Positions 1-11,567 of a DNA stretch of 64,000 bases are shown piece by piece. The stretch covers positions 62,001-126,000 of the forward strand of contig NW_023501076.1 in assembly GCF_014066305.1 (NCBI RefSeq). The letters run 5' to 3'. The notes below the pieces were generated by a model, which was not told the origin of the DNA, did not search any database, and saw nothing but the letters and a program-made list of their open reading frames with translations. The translations under genes and the position numbers were made by a program. How positions within the stretch are numbered: position 1 is the first letter of the stretch; the number at the start of each line of letters is the position of its first letter. The DNA is from Letharia columbiana (Eukaryota; Ascomycota; Lecanoromycetes; Lecanorales; Parmeliaceae).

Positions 1-2235
1 TCCGCATCATCCGCATCATCACCAATCCACCCTCTTTTCTCCCCCAAGAGGGCAACATCTTTAGCTTGCAGAGAAGAGACCAAAGGTAACCTATCCGCAA
101 GTGCAGCGCCAATTCTCAGTGTTACGAAGCCGTCCAGAGAAGCTGTCCACGTGGGCTGGCTGACGGAGTAAGCGGCAAAAAGCAGAAGTCCGATTGCTTA
201 CAGCAATATCAGGGGGCTGATAGCGATTAGTGGGGCCTTGACAATCGAGAATTTCTGGATGGCCATGCCGGGACTTGAATACAAGAATCGAGAATGGCTC
301 ATGGCGCCGTCTGTGTTGACAGTCGGCTCCGGGAAGAATTCGGGGTTCAGAGCCTCGCGAGCGCTATAATAGGTACCTGCAGTCAGTGCGAGGTTGAGGT
401 AGAGTGTTTCGTTCCAAGTTTTCAGCCAATTAGAGAGGTATAGATGAAGGCACTGGCGTCTTATTCATTCGAACATTGCTCCATTGTATATGGACTGTTA
501 AATAAAATGTCGTCGATGTTATCACCAAAAGGGACTCGGAGTTGTTCGCAAATAGCTGTGAGTTCGGGCCCCGTGCTATTGATAGAGGTAAGAGTATTGT
601 AGAATGTTCCATTGCCAAACATAGCCAGGACGGATGTTAGTAGAGGTCCAGGGACCACACGGTTAGGAGGCATATTAGCGCTGTCACTCTGCATTGAGCG
701 TTTGCTGATTGCAGGTAAAGTCCTTCATAATTTGTGTCAGACAACTCGACTATGGAGAGAGGCATTTGTACACACACTCGTTTCCTCCAATTCCTCCGTA
801 AGTAGAGATGTCATCCACGTCGGGAGCGGTATATATCACCACTAATAGAGCCGTTCCACTGATTTGGAAGCTCAAAGTAGCCCAGGGTTGATTCAGCAAT
901 GCAACGGTAAGTATAGTTTGTGGCATTTGCCGCCGCGCTGTAGTTCTGGTAATCTAGATATAGATCCTCACTGATCTGCTGCCTGTCAAGGGTTGGCTGC
1001 CAAGGCGACGAGCTAACGTCACCAGGAGCGCAAACCCTGAAAACGAAGGGATCTGCCCATGACTGACTGGTATTCCCAGATATCGCGGACCTAGTCGGAT
1101 CGACGTTCGAACAATTTGTCGAGAAAGGATTAGATCCTGGACACTTAGACGGGAAATCGTTCGAAGAAATAGGCGCACAATTGACGGAACTTCCCATTCC
1201 TAGAGAATATACACGAAGAACGCCAGTATCTGCGGTGATAGGTGCAGCAGAAGCGAACCAGGGTATACTGCTTTCCACGCCTAGAATGTCGTAGAACGGA
1301 GGCCTGGAGGAGAAATTCGTGTGAGGCGTCCACAAATAGGAAAAGTCTCCGGATGAAGCGGTGGTGTCCCCGATTGTGGCTGGGATAACATCCTTGGAAG
1401 TGGCAACACTGGTCAGGCCTTTCGGTGTCAACTCGCGCGCAGGCGCTAAATCATTAAACACGCCGTCTCCGATGCTCACGTTTACTTGGACAGTATCAAG
1501 GTAGTAGCCCTGCAGAGCTGGGATCATGACGCCTGCTGATAGTCAGCCTGTTCGTGCTGAGCCTACTGCGTTCGAGACAGCGTTGAACTTACCCAAGCCA
1601 CAGAGAAGGGCCGCTAGATACAGTAGATATGAGCCTGTTCTATATGGGTTGCCTCGTCGGAAGATGTTAATCAGAATCGCAGGGTCCGTCCGCCCCTTAT
1701 CTGCAAGACTGAGCATTTGGCGCAGTGATAACAAGATCTTCGGCTTGAAAGAGGGCGTTTGTCAATAGACCACGACAGCTCTAGCACAGATCATCGATGT
1801 GACAGGGATACTGAGTGCTGCTATGATTGAATACGCAGTCTTTACGAATTGGCGCCACCGATCATTACCAATGAATTGGCTGCTGTGGTACCGAGCAGTC
1901 GGATCATCACAGGTGGCAAACTGGATGGGCTTGTAGCTCAGCACGCATGCCAACGCCCATACAATCATTTCGGCAACGACGTAGCAAAGGGCCAAGAACG
2001 CGCCGGAGTAATGGTACCGCAGTTCGCGGGGCGCAATGTCTGTAGAAGAGGTTTGCTTCTCTACGCCATGATGTGGCGCTTGTTTGCCAAACGATGGTCC
2101 TCCGTCTGCAGTGTGTGGAGCAGCCTTAAGGTTGGGCCTCTCCCTATTCACGATATCGCCAAGGGAGTTGACAGTCAGGAAAGACTCGTTCGAGGCTCGA
2201 CGATGACTCTGGTCGAGAGGAAGGGCGATAATAGC
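1..2235 (-). pseudogene. Decayed multi-exon membrane protein of unknown function
   Basis: Function is not recognised. The reading frame opens after a TTGTAG acceptor at about 2,236 and encodes two predicted membrane segments (about 2,040-1,945 and 1,840-1,765). It continues through LSLRQMLSLADKG to a well-formed 60-bp intron (1,592-1,533, GTAAGT...CAG). A long Asn-glycosylation-rich, probably extracellular part follows to about 811. Further coding-like segments lie in shifted frames (about 830-700, 694-461, 416-1), the last containing another hydrophobic stretch near 250-150. The layout (two N-terminal membrane helices, glycosylated loop, C-terminal helix) fits a large family of uncharacterised Pezizomycotina membrane proteins; that is from memory. 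Breaks: an in-frame TGA at 1,764-1,762 in an otherwise open exon, frame changes near 830, 700 and 460 that no clear intron explains, and TAA at 200-198. The TAA overlaps a possible GTAAGC donor, so that one may be spliced out. The first exon and the ATG were not located. Confidence 0.55.
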
Positions 2236-4726
2236 CTACAATGGAGAAACACTGGCAATCTCTTTTTCAGCTCTTGATATTACACGCCTATTCATGTCTT
2301 GCAAATCAAGATCAATACAACTTTATTTTCTTTCCATTTAAGAGGTTAGCAAATCCAATTCGTTGCTCTCAAGATATTGAAATTCCCTCCCCAAAATAGA
2401 GCAATTCGGTTCTCTCCGGTGCTTCAACTTATATACAAAATGAACTAAGAAGCCGTTATAATGTCCTCATTCACAAAACAATTCATTCAGAAGGAATGTA
2501 CAACGTGTGAAACCTAGAAACCTCCTTCTCTTGAAGTAAAGACATCTCAACTGGATTTGACGTGTTTGCATTGGAGAGAATGAAAATTTTGATGCAAAAA
2601 GGGAGACAAAGCCCGGCAAGACATCTTGTACGTTACCTCAACCTTTGTACCCCTTAGATTCCCTACGACTCCCATGAAATGAAACAGGAGGTCTGAAGGT
2701 AGCGGTTCCTTCAGGGGCGCAAGACATGGCGTAAGAAGCAAAGCGCCAGGAATTTTCTTTTGTTGTAGGCAGAGTGTGACCATGAGCTCTCTCACAAGGT
2801 CGCAGTATGTGGTTGTAGAATGTCGAGCCAAATTAAAGGGTCTGAAAAACAGCTTTCATGAAAATGAAAGAATTTGCAACGGTCAAGGTTAGTACATTTA
2901 ATACGCCCTGTTGCGAGAGGATCAAGCCAAGGAACTTGTGCTTCAAGCTCAGCATTCGGGAGTGTAAAGGTAGACCACGCTTGATCAGAATTTTGTAAAA
3001 GTACGCTGAAGTCGATGGAGAATGAGAAAGCTCGCCCACCCCTCGAGGGATCGCGTCTTGGCATTCGTCTTTGCCGAAAGTGGATTCGTTTCTCTTGGCA
3101 TCTCAACGACATCTCATCCCATTCTCTGTCATTTAAGTGTTTATACAATACGATGGGGGCTAGATTAGAATATTATATTAATTTTTTTTTTTTTTTTAGG
3201 TGATAAATTTAAAATATATTAATTATTATTTTCTTTGTATACATTAAATTCTTTATATAGAAATGAATGTTCTGTTTATCGAATGTATTTGATCTATCCT
3301 GATGCTGTAACTTATGAATATTAAGTATTTATGGAAGTTGAGAGGTGGGTGATAGTTGTTACATTCTCTGATCATAACCATGAAAAGCCATCATGCGGCT
3401 TTATATATCTATCCGAGGATTTTCTATAGTCCCTGGATACCAGGGACTCGTATATCAAGAAGAGCCCACACCAACAATTGCTGTCCTCACTTCCACGAAG
3501 AACAATGGACTGAAAGCCCTGTATGCTTCATGACTCAACAAGTTCATATCATGTTGCCTCAAGAACAGTTGTAGCCATTCTCATTTCCAATGACCTGGTT
3601 TAATGGTAGTAGTTTCTGCCCTGCCCTGTCCGCTTGAACCATCAAGGCCTGTTGCAGAATGATGCCTTCTAGATTTTAGGGCTATGAACTGGCGTATGCT
3701 TCCGCTAGCTCTTTTCTCGGTATGCTATAGCAGTGTATCTCTATGCTTTCCTTGTATTGTTGTGCTCGATCTGATGTCTGGCTTTAGCCTCAGACCGACC
3801 TTACCTCACGCTAGGGTCGCCGCTTGGCTATTTATTCATGAGATGATTCTAGTTGTACAGCCTGCCTGCTTGTGTCTTTGTAGAATGATGTTGAATCATG
3901 AATTCACGCTCCCTAATGTGACTTACGATTGCAAAAATTAGCCAACACTGTTTCGAAGATGGGTGGCAGAATTAGCTTCACTTGCGCTCAAGGCAAAATC
4001 AACAACACATAATTCAACCTCCGAGGGTAGATTAGAGACAAGAATACGAAACGAAAGAAGCCAGAGAAATGACAAGCTAAGAGCTTCTACAAGCATTCCT
4101 GCATTTTTGCATTTGTTGATGAAAATTTGAGCACCCTCAAAGGCTCTGCAAAAAGAGTGAAAAAGAAGGGAAACATTAGGCCGGATCGAACCAAAAAGAT
4201 AACTCCCCGAGGTCATCTTTACGGATTGATTAACCGTCCACAACATGGAACCCACAGAATAGAATGAGGGGTAGAAGAACCACCAAATACCCGCCATACT
4301 AGCTGTAGGGATGTGTGATGCACATTTGGTGATCAGACAGCTTCAACTGCTCTCGACCTCCGGGAGATGGTCAGTCGCCCCATTGGTCAATTGCGGTCCA
4401 GGCATAGCCGAGTTCGGGCGGCCAACGCTATGAGAGAAACTGCCATGATGCATTTGACTACATACACCACAGAAGCTCTGCCATAACGGGGAAACCGTTC
4501 CCTCAGTGGAATTAATTTTACTATTTCAATATCTGTATCATTAAGCACAGCCGACCCCACATGATAACAGACATCATCGCCTTCCACTCCTTTTCGACAA
4601 CACTCTTCTATCCATGTACAACCCTCCGCACACGCAAAATCTTTTCTTGAAACCGCCTTTCCTCTACCCACGCCACCCACTCCGTACAACACTCAATCCC
4701 ACACACATCAATGTGAAACTTTCAAG
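2236..4726. other. Intergenic, no gene recognised
   Basis: Only short frames with no coding character. It includes a T run at 3,182-3,198 and an AT-rich patch to about 3,330. Nothing resembling an RNA gene was seen. Confidence 0.5.
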
Positions 4727-5848
4727 ATGCCAGTCCTTCACTCTGGTTCGACGGTCAGCTTTGTGAACCGACGGAATGCGCACCGACATGGCTTTCGCGT
4801 ACCAGTCAAGCCGAACCCCCAGCCGACGAGGCCAAAGGCCAACAGCACCGGTGCACAGTCAAGAAACCGTTCGACTCCGGTCGACCTTGCAGCCCTGACT
4901 CGAAATATCCGCTACCGACAACGTGCGCGTGCCAACGGACTCGCCACCGGCGACAGCGCAGACACTCTCCGCGAAAAGCGCCGCTGGGTTCAGAACGAAT
5001 TCGACGCAAGCCGCATCAATGGCAAAGCGACGCGTGAGCTGCACGATCTATACAACAAAGAGAAATATCGGCAAGCCACAGCATCAGCGGAAAATGGCTC
5101 AAAGCGTTTCCGACGCCGCCTGAGAAGCCAAACAGCGGCTTGAGGAGGTCTTCGGACAGAGGTCAGGTCTCAGAGCCGTGGCCGGCGCCATGGGCTAGTC
5201 TTTGGTGATGATTCCGGTGACGCAGGTGAGATGCCTAGCGCCACAACTACTACCCTTGATGGCTCTTATACTCACAACCATGGAGCAATCGGACAGCCAT
5301 CTGACGGCGAAGCAGTTCATACCACCAAGCGTCCCCGCAGCCCATCTTACCGCAGACAATGACGCGGCAGCCCGGCAGTTGGTGCTTGCTACAGGATATG
5401 AGCTGGCAGACTACAGTGGTGGGAACCAGGGGATTTGTGCGGAGGCTGACAACACGGAAGAAGGAGAAGAGGAGGAAGGGGACGAAATAGAGATTAAGAT
5501 GGAGGAAGACGTGGATGAAAAGGGCAGATCCAGACGCGGATGAGGGCGTGAAGTCTTGAGGGCATGGTAGATGACAAGGCGAACCGATTCCTCGACGTTT
5601 GCTTCTACAGTGGTCAACAGCATAGATTCCATGCTGATTGCAAAAGGAGTGGATTGTTCTGACGCATTTGGCTGGATCGGCCGACACTTAGACGCAATGC
5701 TGAGGCACTGACCAATGGCATTGAATCGTACTGCTGATGCTTCTGCTTATGACCTTGGGGCCGTGAGACAGATATTGACAGCCATTATGGGTTTTGCCCA
5801 TAGACCTCTGACCACAAATGATGGGTCAAAGACTCACTTTATGAGTTG
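4727..5848 (+). pseudogene. Frameshifted unknown gene with basic and acidic segments
   Basis: An ATG at 4,727 opens a 138-codon frame with fungal-looking third positions. It encodes an Arg/Lys-rich polypeptide with a likely helical part (VDLAALTRNIRYRQR, about residues 51-65). The frame stops at 5,141, but coding-like sequence continues in other frames: EAKQRLEEVFGQRSGLRAV (about 5,124-5,180), a Ser/Thr-rich segment ending near SPSYRRQ (about 5,190-5,360), an acidic Glu-rich segment (about 5,350-5,543), and a last segment from about 5,575 to 5,848 with one internal TGA at about 5,710. No consensus introns join these pieces, so indels or sequencing errors are the simplest reading. No family is recognised. 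The alternative is a real 138-aa orphan protein (4,727-5,143) followed by chance open frames. Confidence 0.35.
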
Positions 5849-7853
5849 AAAAAACTTCGATTCCCACAATGCACTGACACGAGTCACTACAATTTGACCG
5901 CTCAACAGCAAAAAGTCCCCTGGTCAGTTAGTGTGAACTTGTCCTTGTCTCAGAGGTTGTTGCTTGGCGTAGTAGGACTTGGAAATTTCGAGATTCCCTC
6001 TATTCATGACCTTGAAATCCTTCAAGTTTTGCATGTCAAAGATATCCCTCTGTTCATGACTAGAGCCTTTGGAACCCTTCCATATCAGGTCCCGAAACAT
6101 GACATTCATTCCCATAGGCATCCGGTACTATGCCACGGAGAACATTCACCCACAGTGACCGGGTCTGCGGCAAAGGATCGCCGAACCCTAATGGGGATGC
6201 TCACCTGCTTCTTGGACTTAGCGATGCGACCGCCAGACTTTTGTCTGCTGCAGACATGTCTGCGGACGGTCATTACGGTCACGAATAGGAGGCCTGACAG
6301 CTAACCCGATTAGGTAGTGCTTCCACTGTGTACTACCTTTCGTCTGTGTTTTGAGGTACTTTTTTTTTAGATTCAGGGGTTTTGAATGAATTTCGGCTAT
6401 CAATAACGGTTTCATGAAGATGGCCGTACCCGAGCAGGGTATATGTGGAATGTTGATATTTGGCTTGTTTTCTCTGCCCGCAGACCGCCAGACCTCTTTG
6501 AAGATTTTCGCCAATCAATGGCTTAGTCACGCTCGGAGAAACTTCTATCCGGAGATTACGGATTCGTGCTAACGGCCAATGTGTATTACTGTCATTACTG
6601 TCGATGCATTCTGCGGTCATCGCGCACGCTCTTGACTGTTCTCGGAGAATGGCTGGATCTTCAAGCAGCGAACATAGGTGGTCCCCAGTATCGCATCTTT
6701 CGCATAGATGTGGTGCGGCGTAGTTGTGGGTCTGGATGCGGTATGGGGCCTCCACACCAGTTGGTCGCGTCGAAGGACTTTGCAAGGGTGTGGCTCGCAT
6801 TGTCCAGTTGCCTTAGCGGGCCAGCTCGGTGCATCTGACCACAAAACGCATTGTTCTTTGCTGTATCTCAAGGACCAACACCCCTCACCGGTGCTCATAC
6901 CGAGGCTATTCGTCAACATTGCATAGACTTCATTGTCTTTTATTTTTCACGGCCACACGTCTCCGATGTTTACCAGCCAGTTACAACAAACAGCCGGACG
7001 TCTCGGGTGTTTTCTGGCAGCTCATGACAATGGTAGAATCAAAGAAATACACTGGCGCAATAGCTTGGCTGACAAGTCCCAGACATGTAGAATTAATGCC
7101 GTCTACGCGAACACGTTGGACGTATGGCAAGTTGGGGAATCGAGAAACAATAGAAGCGCCTTCGATTTCACCAAGTCCTCTAGATTACTGTGCGGAAACA
7201 CAAGGGCATCTTTGACTTGTCCGTATGACTCGCGGCTCTCGACTCGAAAATCGGGGCGATGCGTCGAGGACATATTTGGCCAGACATCGAGCAATATCTT
7301 CCTACGTTGCTCGCCAGCCTTTTTGCTCCGTCGTGTGCGAAGCATGTCTTTGCATCTTCCCAGAATGCATCGTAGACGCAACCAGTCCACGATCAAGTCA
7401 TTGACCACTTTTTCTAGCCTCGAACATGACCTCGGACGCTGTGGGCATCTTTCCAATTGCCAGGTCCAGACCTTTCTTGGAGCGAAGCGAAAGCCTGTCG
7501 CGCGTCATTGTGGTTAGAAAATCCCATCTTCTTCGAATTTGGTAAAGGCATAGGGATCACGGCCAGAACATGGGAACGGAACGTATAGAGGAAGTGACAA
7601 GTGTCGTTGGCTTCATGTGAAGCACAGATCTGGAGCTGAGCGGTCCGACCAATTCGAGCTTGGCAAGCCACCTGCTCAGTGCTGATCTTTCCCATTTCTT
7701 GGGTGTGGCTGGGGGGGCGTTTGGATTGCGGCAATTGCCACTTGCCTTGAGATCTTGAGTGGCTGCAGACCAGGCTTGTGTGGACTGCGAGGCTAACGCT
7801 GAGAAACCGTCTTTTTTGCTTCCCCTGCCAGGATGAAGCACGCTTATCCGACG
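5849..7853. other. Intergenic, no gene recognised
   Basis: Several overlapping open frames of 60-195 codons on both strands, none with a recognisable domain or a consistent codon pattern. It forms the 3' flank of the TRM44-like gene. Confidence 0.45.
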
Positions 7854-9671
7854 TCAATGCCCGGAACCCTGTCCCCTCATCAGGCCCCTGGCTCTTTCAA
7901 CCCATTGCGCGCCATCCGCTTTCTCATTTGTTACTATCTCGTTAAGCCTTTCTCGCCTCGTGTCTAATGTTTCTCCTTCAAACCCCGACATCATAGCTCG
8001 ACCAACGATCCCAACGTTCCTTGTGCTAGGCATCCGCAACATTTCTCTCTCGACCCTGTATCCCACCCTAGCCGCTAAGTGGGCAACCCAATCGCAGAGG
8101 CTAGAATAAGCTGAGGGTTGCTTTGCTCGAGCCTTTGCATTGAGGTCCTTGAGGTCGCCTTGTTCTGGTCCCGGGCCAAATATCTCCTCATTGTCTGGAC
8201 AGGCAATGGCGATAGCTATGGACTTGGATTTGTTGATGTGGGCAGCGAAATAGGAAGGTGCTAGTGCGTCTGCAGAGTTGTTGTTGAAAACAGATGGAGC
8301 GCGAAAACGAAGACCGGATAGATTGTGTGAGCAGCATGGGATGGCGAGGAAGGGAGAGGAGGAGATGGAGGCGAGGAGAGGTGTCCAAGGGGTCAGCTCA
8401 TCTGCGTGATTAGAGATGATAAAGGTACCCTGAGGGAATATGCCATTGTGCCATGCTGGCACATCGCCCATGGCTTTTTCTGTGGTGGCTGCGGAAGAGA
8501 GCCCCTCCGATAGTATGCCTCCATTAGCGTAGATGGGGTACATAGTGTCGTGCTGTATTTCGAACAACGGCTGCGGGATGAGTATCATCTCCTTAAGCTG
8601 ACTTTGGATCGATGCATCAAATGTATCCCACGTCTTCCGTCTGCGGGCATCGAAGCCCCAGCCCAAGTATCCTTCCCGCAGCAGTGTATCAACGAGCACC
8701 CCATTGCCGCATCCGATATCGACAAAGCCTGGGAAAGCCCCCTGTTTGTTTGTAGGCTCATCTCCGTCCTGATCAACCAGGCCATTTCCGGCATCGTACA
8801 TATCCTTCCACAGCTCGATCAAGAAAGCTGCGATGCCCAGATCCTCGAAGACATGCTTGCTCGGCTCCGTCTTCTCGACCCAGCGATCACATAGTCTCTG
8901 AGCATGCCTCTGCTTGAGCTCTGTGTAAGTATTCTGGACCCGCTGCTGTGAGACCACCTGGTCATGGTGTACCCGTTTCGTGTAGCCCGTCCATTGGCCC
9001 TGGCCGTGTTTGTGGATTGTCGACAATAGATGCTGACCCGTCCGGAGAAGGCGTGAGGATAAAGGAAGAGACTCGGACGGATACAGGCGGTAGTGTAGAG
9101 AGATGTTGCCTTGAGAATCTTCAGAGGATGCACTTGGGTTCCAGCAATGCATGTAAGCCAGTGCTTGTACTCTTGGATGGTACCAGGGAACCTCGTCGAT
9201 ACTCGCAGCGTGTGGTACGTAGATGACAAGAGAGCGCTTCGGGTCTCTAGTATCATCGGTAGATGATTGGAGTAGGAGACATGTCTGGGCAATTGGCTTG
9301 TCCAATTGAGGATTTCGAGGGATCATCCGCCGGATGATAGTCCTCTTGACCTCGAAGCCTGGAAGCTCCCCATCTCGGATATGGTATTCTCGCAACCAGT
9401 ACTGCACCTGCGCCGCCTCATTCTCCGACAGCTGCGCATTGGTGAGCTCATTGTTCGAGCTATCGTAGAGGATATCCGCTCGAAAGAGCAGGCTGGAGTT
9501 GATGTTCGGATTCTTCACCAGGTTGAGAGACACGGACTCAAAAACGTCAGGCGGGAACTGGCAGGAATGCTGGAGTATTGGAAGCCATGCTTCGTTTGGC
9601 AATCGTCGTGAAGGATGAATTTCTGTACTTTCGGAAGCGAGGTCGTCAGATTCTAATGTTTTTGCAGGCAT
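7854..9671 (-). CDS. TRM44: tRNA (uracil-O(2)-)-methyltransferase, Trm44 family
   Basis: A single-exon gene for a 605-aa protein. Trm44 is the AdoMet-dependent enzyme that methylates the 2'-O of U44 in certain tRNA-Ser species in the cytoplasm. Seen in the sequence: an N-terminal fungal region; a conserved block around residues 235-295 (VHHDQVVSQQRVQNTY, then FEDLGIAAFLIELWKDMY); the AdoMet-binding motif I at 317-326 (VDIGCGNGVL) followed by GWGFDARRR; and the CCSHNLSG block at 446-453, which is typical of the family. Length and order fit a complete fungal Trm44. The start is the first ATG of the frame; the next gene begins 303 bp away on the other strand. No stop, frameshift or intron was seen. 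The family call is firm; U44 specificity is carried over from yeast. Confidence 0.9.
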   Translation of the reverse strand: MPAKTLESDDLASESTEIHPSRRLPNEAWLPILQHSCQFPPDVFESVSLNLVKNPNINSSLLFRADILYDSSNNELTNAQLSENEAAQVQYWLREYHIRDGELPGFEVKRTIIRRMIPRNPQLDKPIAQTCLLLQSSTDDTRDPKRSLVIYVPHAASIDEVPWYHPRVQALAYMHCWNPSASSEDSQGNISLHYRLYPSESLPLSSRLLRTGQHLLSTIHKHGQGQWTGYTKRVHHDQVVSQQRVQNTYTELKQRHAQRLCDRWVEKTEPSKHVFEDLGIAAFLIELWKDMYDAGNGLVDQDGDEPTNKQGAFPGFVDIGCGNGVLVDTLLREGYLGWGFDARRRKTWDTFDASIQSQLKEMILIPQPLFEIQHDTMYPIYANGGILSEGLSSAATTEKAMGDVPAWHNGIFPQGTFIISNHADELTPWTPLLASISSSPFLAIPCCSHNLSGLRFRAPSVFNNNSADALAPSYFAAHINKSKSIAIAIACPDNEEIFGPGPEQGDLKDLNAKARAKQPSAYSSLCDWVAHLAARVGYRVEREMLRMPSTRNVGIVGRAMMSGFEGETLDTRRERLNEIVTNEKADGAQWVERARGLMRGQGSGH

Positions 9672-9974
9672 CTGTTCAGCCCGAATTCATCGTCATTCGT
9701 CAATGCGCTTAGGCCTTCCCTAGGGGAGCTTTTTTAGGTAGCCAGGAACCTGCCCCGGAGGCGAGGCCCCCCACGAGTACCCGAACCGGAAAGCCCGAAA
9801 GGATAGCTTTCCCGCACAACCAGCCCCGCTCACAGCTCTATCAAGCTTCATGTAACTTTCCAGCCAGTCTCAAGTTCTCAACCTATCCATGTCAATTGCG
9901 AACTCATAAGACCTAGCGCACACGACAATAGAGTACCCTTCCGCTATCCAATCGAACCTCCTCTTGCTGCCATC
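9672..9974. promoter_or_regulatory. Shared divergent promoter region, TRM44 / GNA1
   Basis: 303 bp separate the start codons of two divergently transcribed genes, so both promoters must lie here or within the 5' ends. The segment has a GC-rich core (about 9,750-9,830) and pyrimidine-rich stretches before the GNA1 ATG. No specific factor site is claimed. Confidence 0.5.
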
Positions 9975-10875
9975 ATGTGGCAATCCCCAGTAGCCATCAC
10001 CGGTGCCGAGAACATGTCCCACTCCACTCACGGCCCTCTCTTCTCCCCCTCCCTCATTTCCGCCGACGTCACCTCCGCTCTCCCGGAAAAGTACACAATG
10101 CGTCCCTTGCAACGCTCAGACTACAAAGCTGGCGTTCTGGACGTACTCAGAGTCCTCACGACCGTTGGCGAGATCTCGGAGCAAGCATGGATTGAGCGAT
10201 ATGATTGGATGGCTAGGCGGGGGGATGAGTATTACATACTGGTGGTGTGTGATGGGGAAGAAAAGGTGGTGGGGACGGGATGTGTGGTGGTGGAGAGGAA
10301 GTTGTGAGTGGTGTTCTTGGAGCTGCCAGTAGCATGCGCTGATTTACCTGTTTCGGACAGCATACACAATCTCGGCTTGGTGGGCCATATCGAAGATATC
10401 GTCGTCAACAAAGATCAGCAAGGAAAGAAGCTAGGCCTCCGTATAATAGAGGCTCTCGACTATATAGCTGAGAAGGTTGGGTGCTACAAGGTCAGTTCTC
10501 TTACATTCTGTTCTGCCTTTAGGGCTATTGTCCCCACGCGGTCGCTCAGATGGGCCTTGGTTCGATCGCATGCGAAGCACTGCTGTATCGTCATTGCCTG
10601 GACACAATATCTCACCCCCTCCTGCCATCTCCACGCCCTTGTCAGACACCCCACTCCCCCACCCTTTCCCCCCACGACTCCCACTCTTCACTCCACGCTT
10701 ACACTCGCACTCGCGAACCCCAATGTTCAACCACTCGAATACCGTTTCGGTCCTCCCGAGCTGACATCGTTCCCCTCAGACAATTCTGGACTGCTCGGAA
10801 ACGAACGAAGGCTTCTACGTCAAATGCGGCTACAAGAGGGTCGGACTGGAGATGGCACAGTATTACGACAAATGA
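9975..10875 (+). CDS. GNA1: Glucosamine 6-phosphate N-acetyltransferase
   Basis: Three exons: 9,975-10,303, 10,361-10,490 and 10,780-10,875, giving 184 aa. The introns are 57 bp (GTGAGT...CAG) and 289 bp (GTCAGT...CAG). Gna1 transfers acetyl from acetyl-CoA to glucosamine-6-P, a step towards UDP-GlcNAc used for chitin, N-glycans and GPI anchors. The GNAT fold is readable end to end: YTMRPLQRSDYKAGVLDVL, EYYILVVCDGEEKVVGTG, HNLGLVGHIEDIVVNKDQQG with the acetyl-CoA loop DQQGKKLG, LGLRIIEALDYIAEKVGCYK, then TILDCSETNEGFYVKCGYKR and VGLEMAQYY at the C-terminus. Splicing restores the frame exactly at both junctions. The second intron is long for this locus and C-rich. An internal Met at codon 14 is an alternative start. 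Confidence 0.93.
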
Positions 10876-11567
10876 CTACCAGGCCCTAGCTCAGAAAGAG
10901 GGAAGCTTTGAAATATGGAAGTTGACGATATGAAACTTGATAGGTGGGGTCACCATGGCAATGGATCTAATTGACTTGTTGGCCAGAGGATAATGGATGT
11001 CCTTGGATATCTCGCGTATGTGGGGAGAAAGAGAGCTGAAGTAGCTGGCTCAGACGTGTTAAGATGCGGCTGATGAAGATATGCTTCGGAGAAAATGAGG
11101 AAATGAGTGTATGAAAGGCAACAACCATGGAAAATTGAGATTTACCAGTCACAATGCTGCTGCAAGTCCCCACCAGCCGATCGTGTTTGCCAGTCAACGA
11201 GACGCCGTTCGGTGATTTTCTCTCTTATTTTTTCTAGCCATGCATTACAGTCATGATGTAGTATACCGTCCTCACACACAGGCAACCCCCAGAGGTATCT
11301 CTCTCAAGCTCCAATAAGCAGCATATTTCCCGTTTCGTTCGTCTAAGCGCCTTCGCCAAATGGGGTATGATATTCTAACGCCATGCAGGCGCCAACATGA
11401 ACAGACGGTGGTGATAAGCCAGAAAAGCAAGATAACAGAATGAAAGTATATACGAATAGTGTGTCTGGGTATTGCAAGCGGACGCGAATCTGACCGAGCA
11501 TCTCCGGCCAGCGTTGCATGCATGTCAGATGCCAGATTCAATGCAACGCTATGCAGATCATATGCAC
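10876..11567. other. Convergent 3' intergenic region
   Basis: 692 bp between the stop codons of GNA1 (plus) and the RGS gene (minus). No gene-like frame; it presumably holds both 3' untranslated regions and terminators. Confidence 0.5.

Noticed and set aside
6218..6514. Possible inverted-repeat element from GACCGCCAGAC words near 6,230 and 6,480
   Set aside because: Only short words match; no terminal repeats or target duplication could be delimited.
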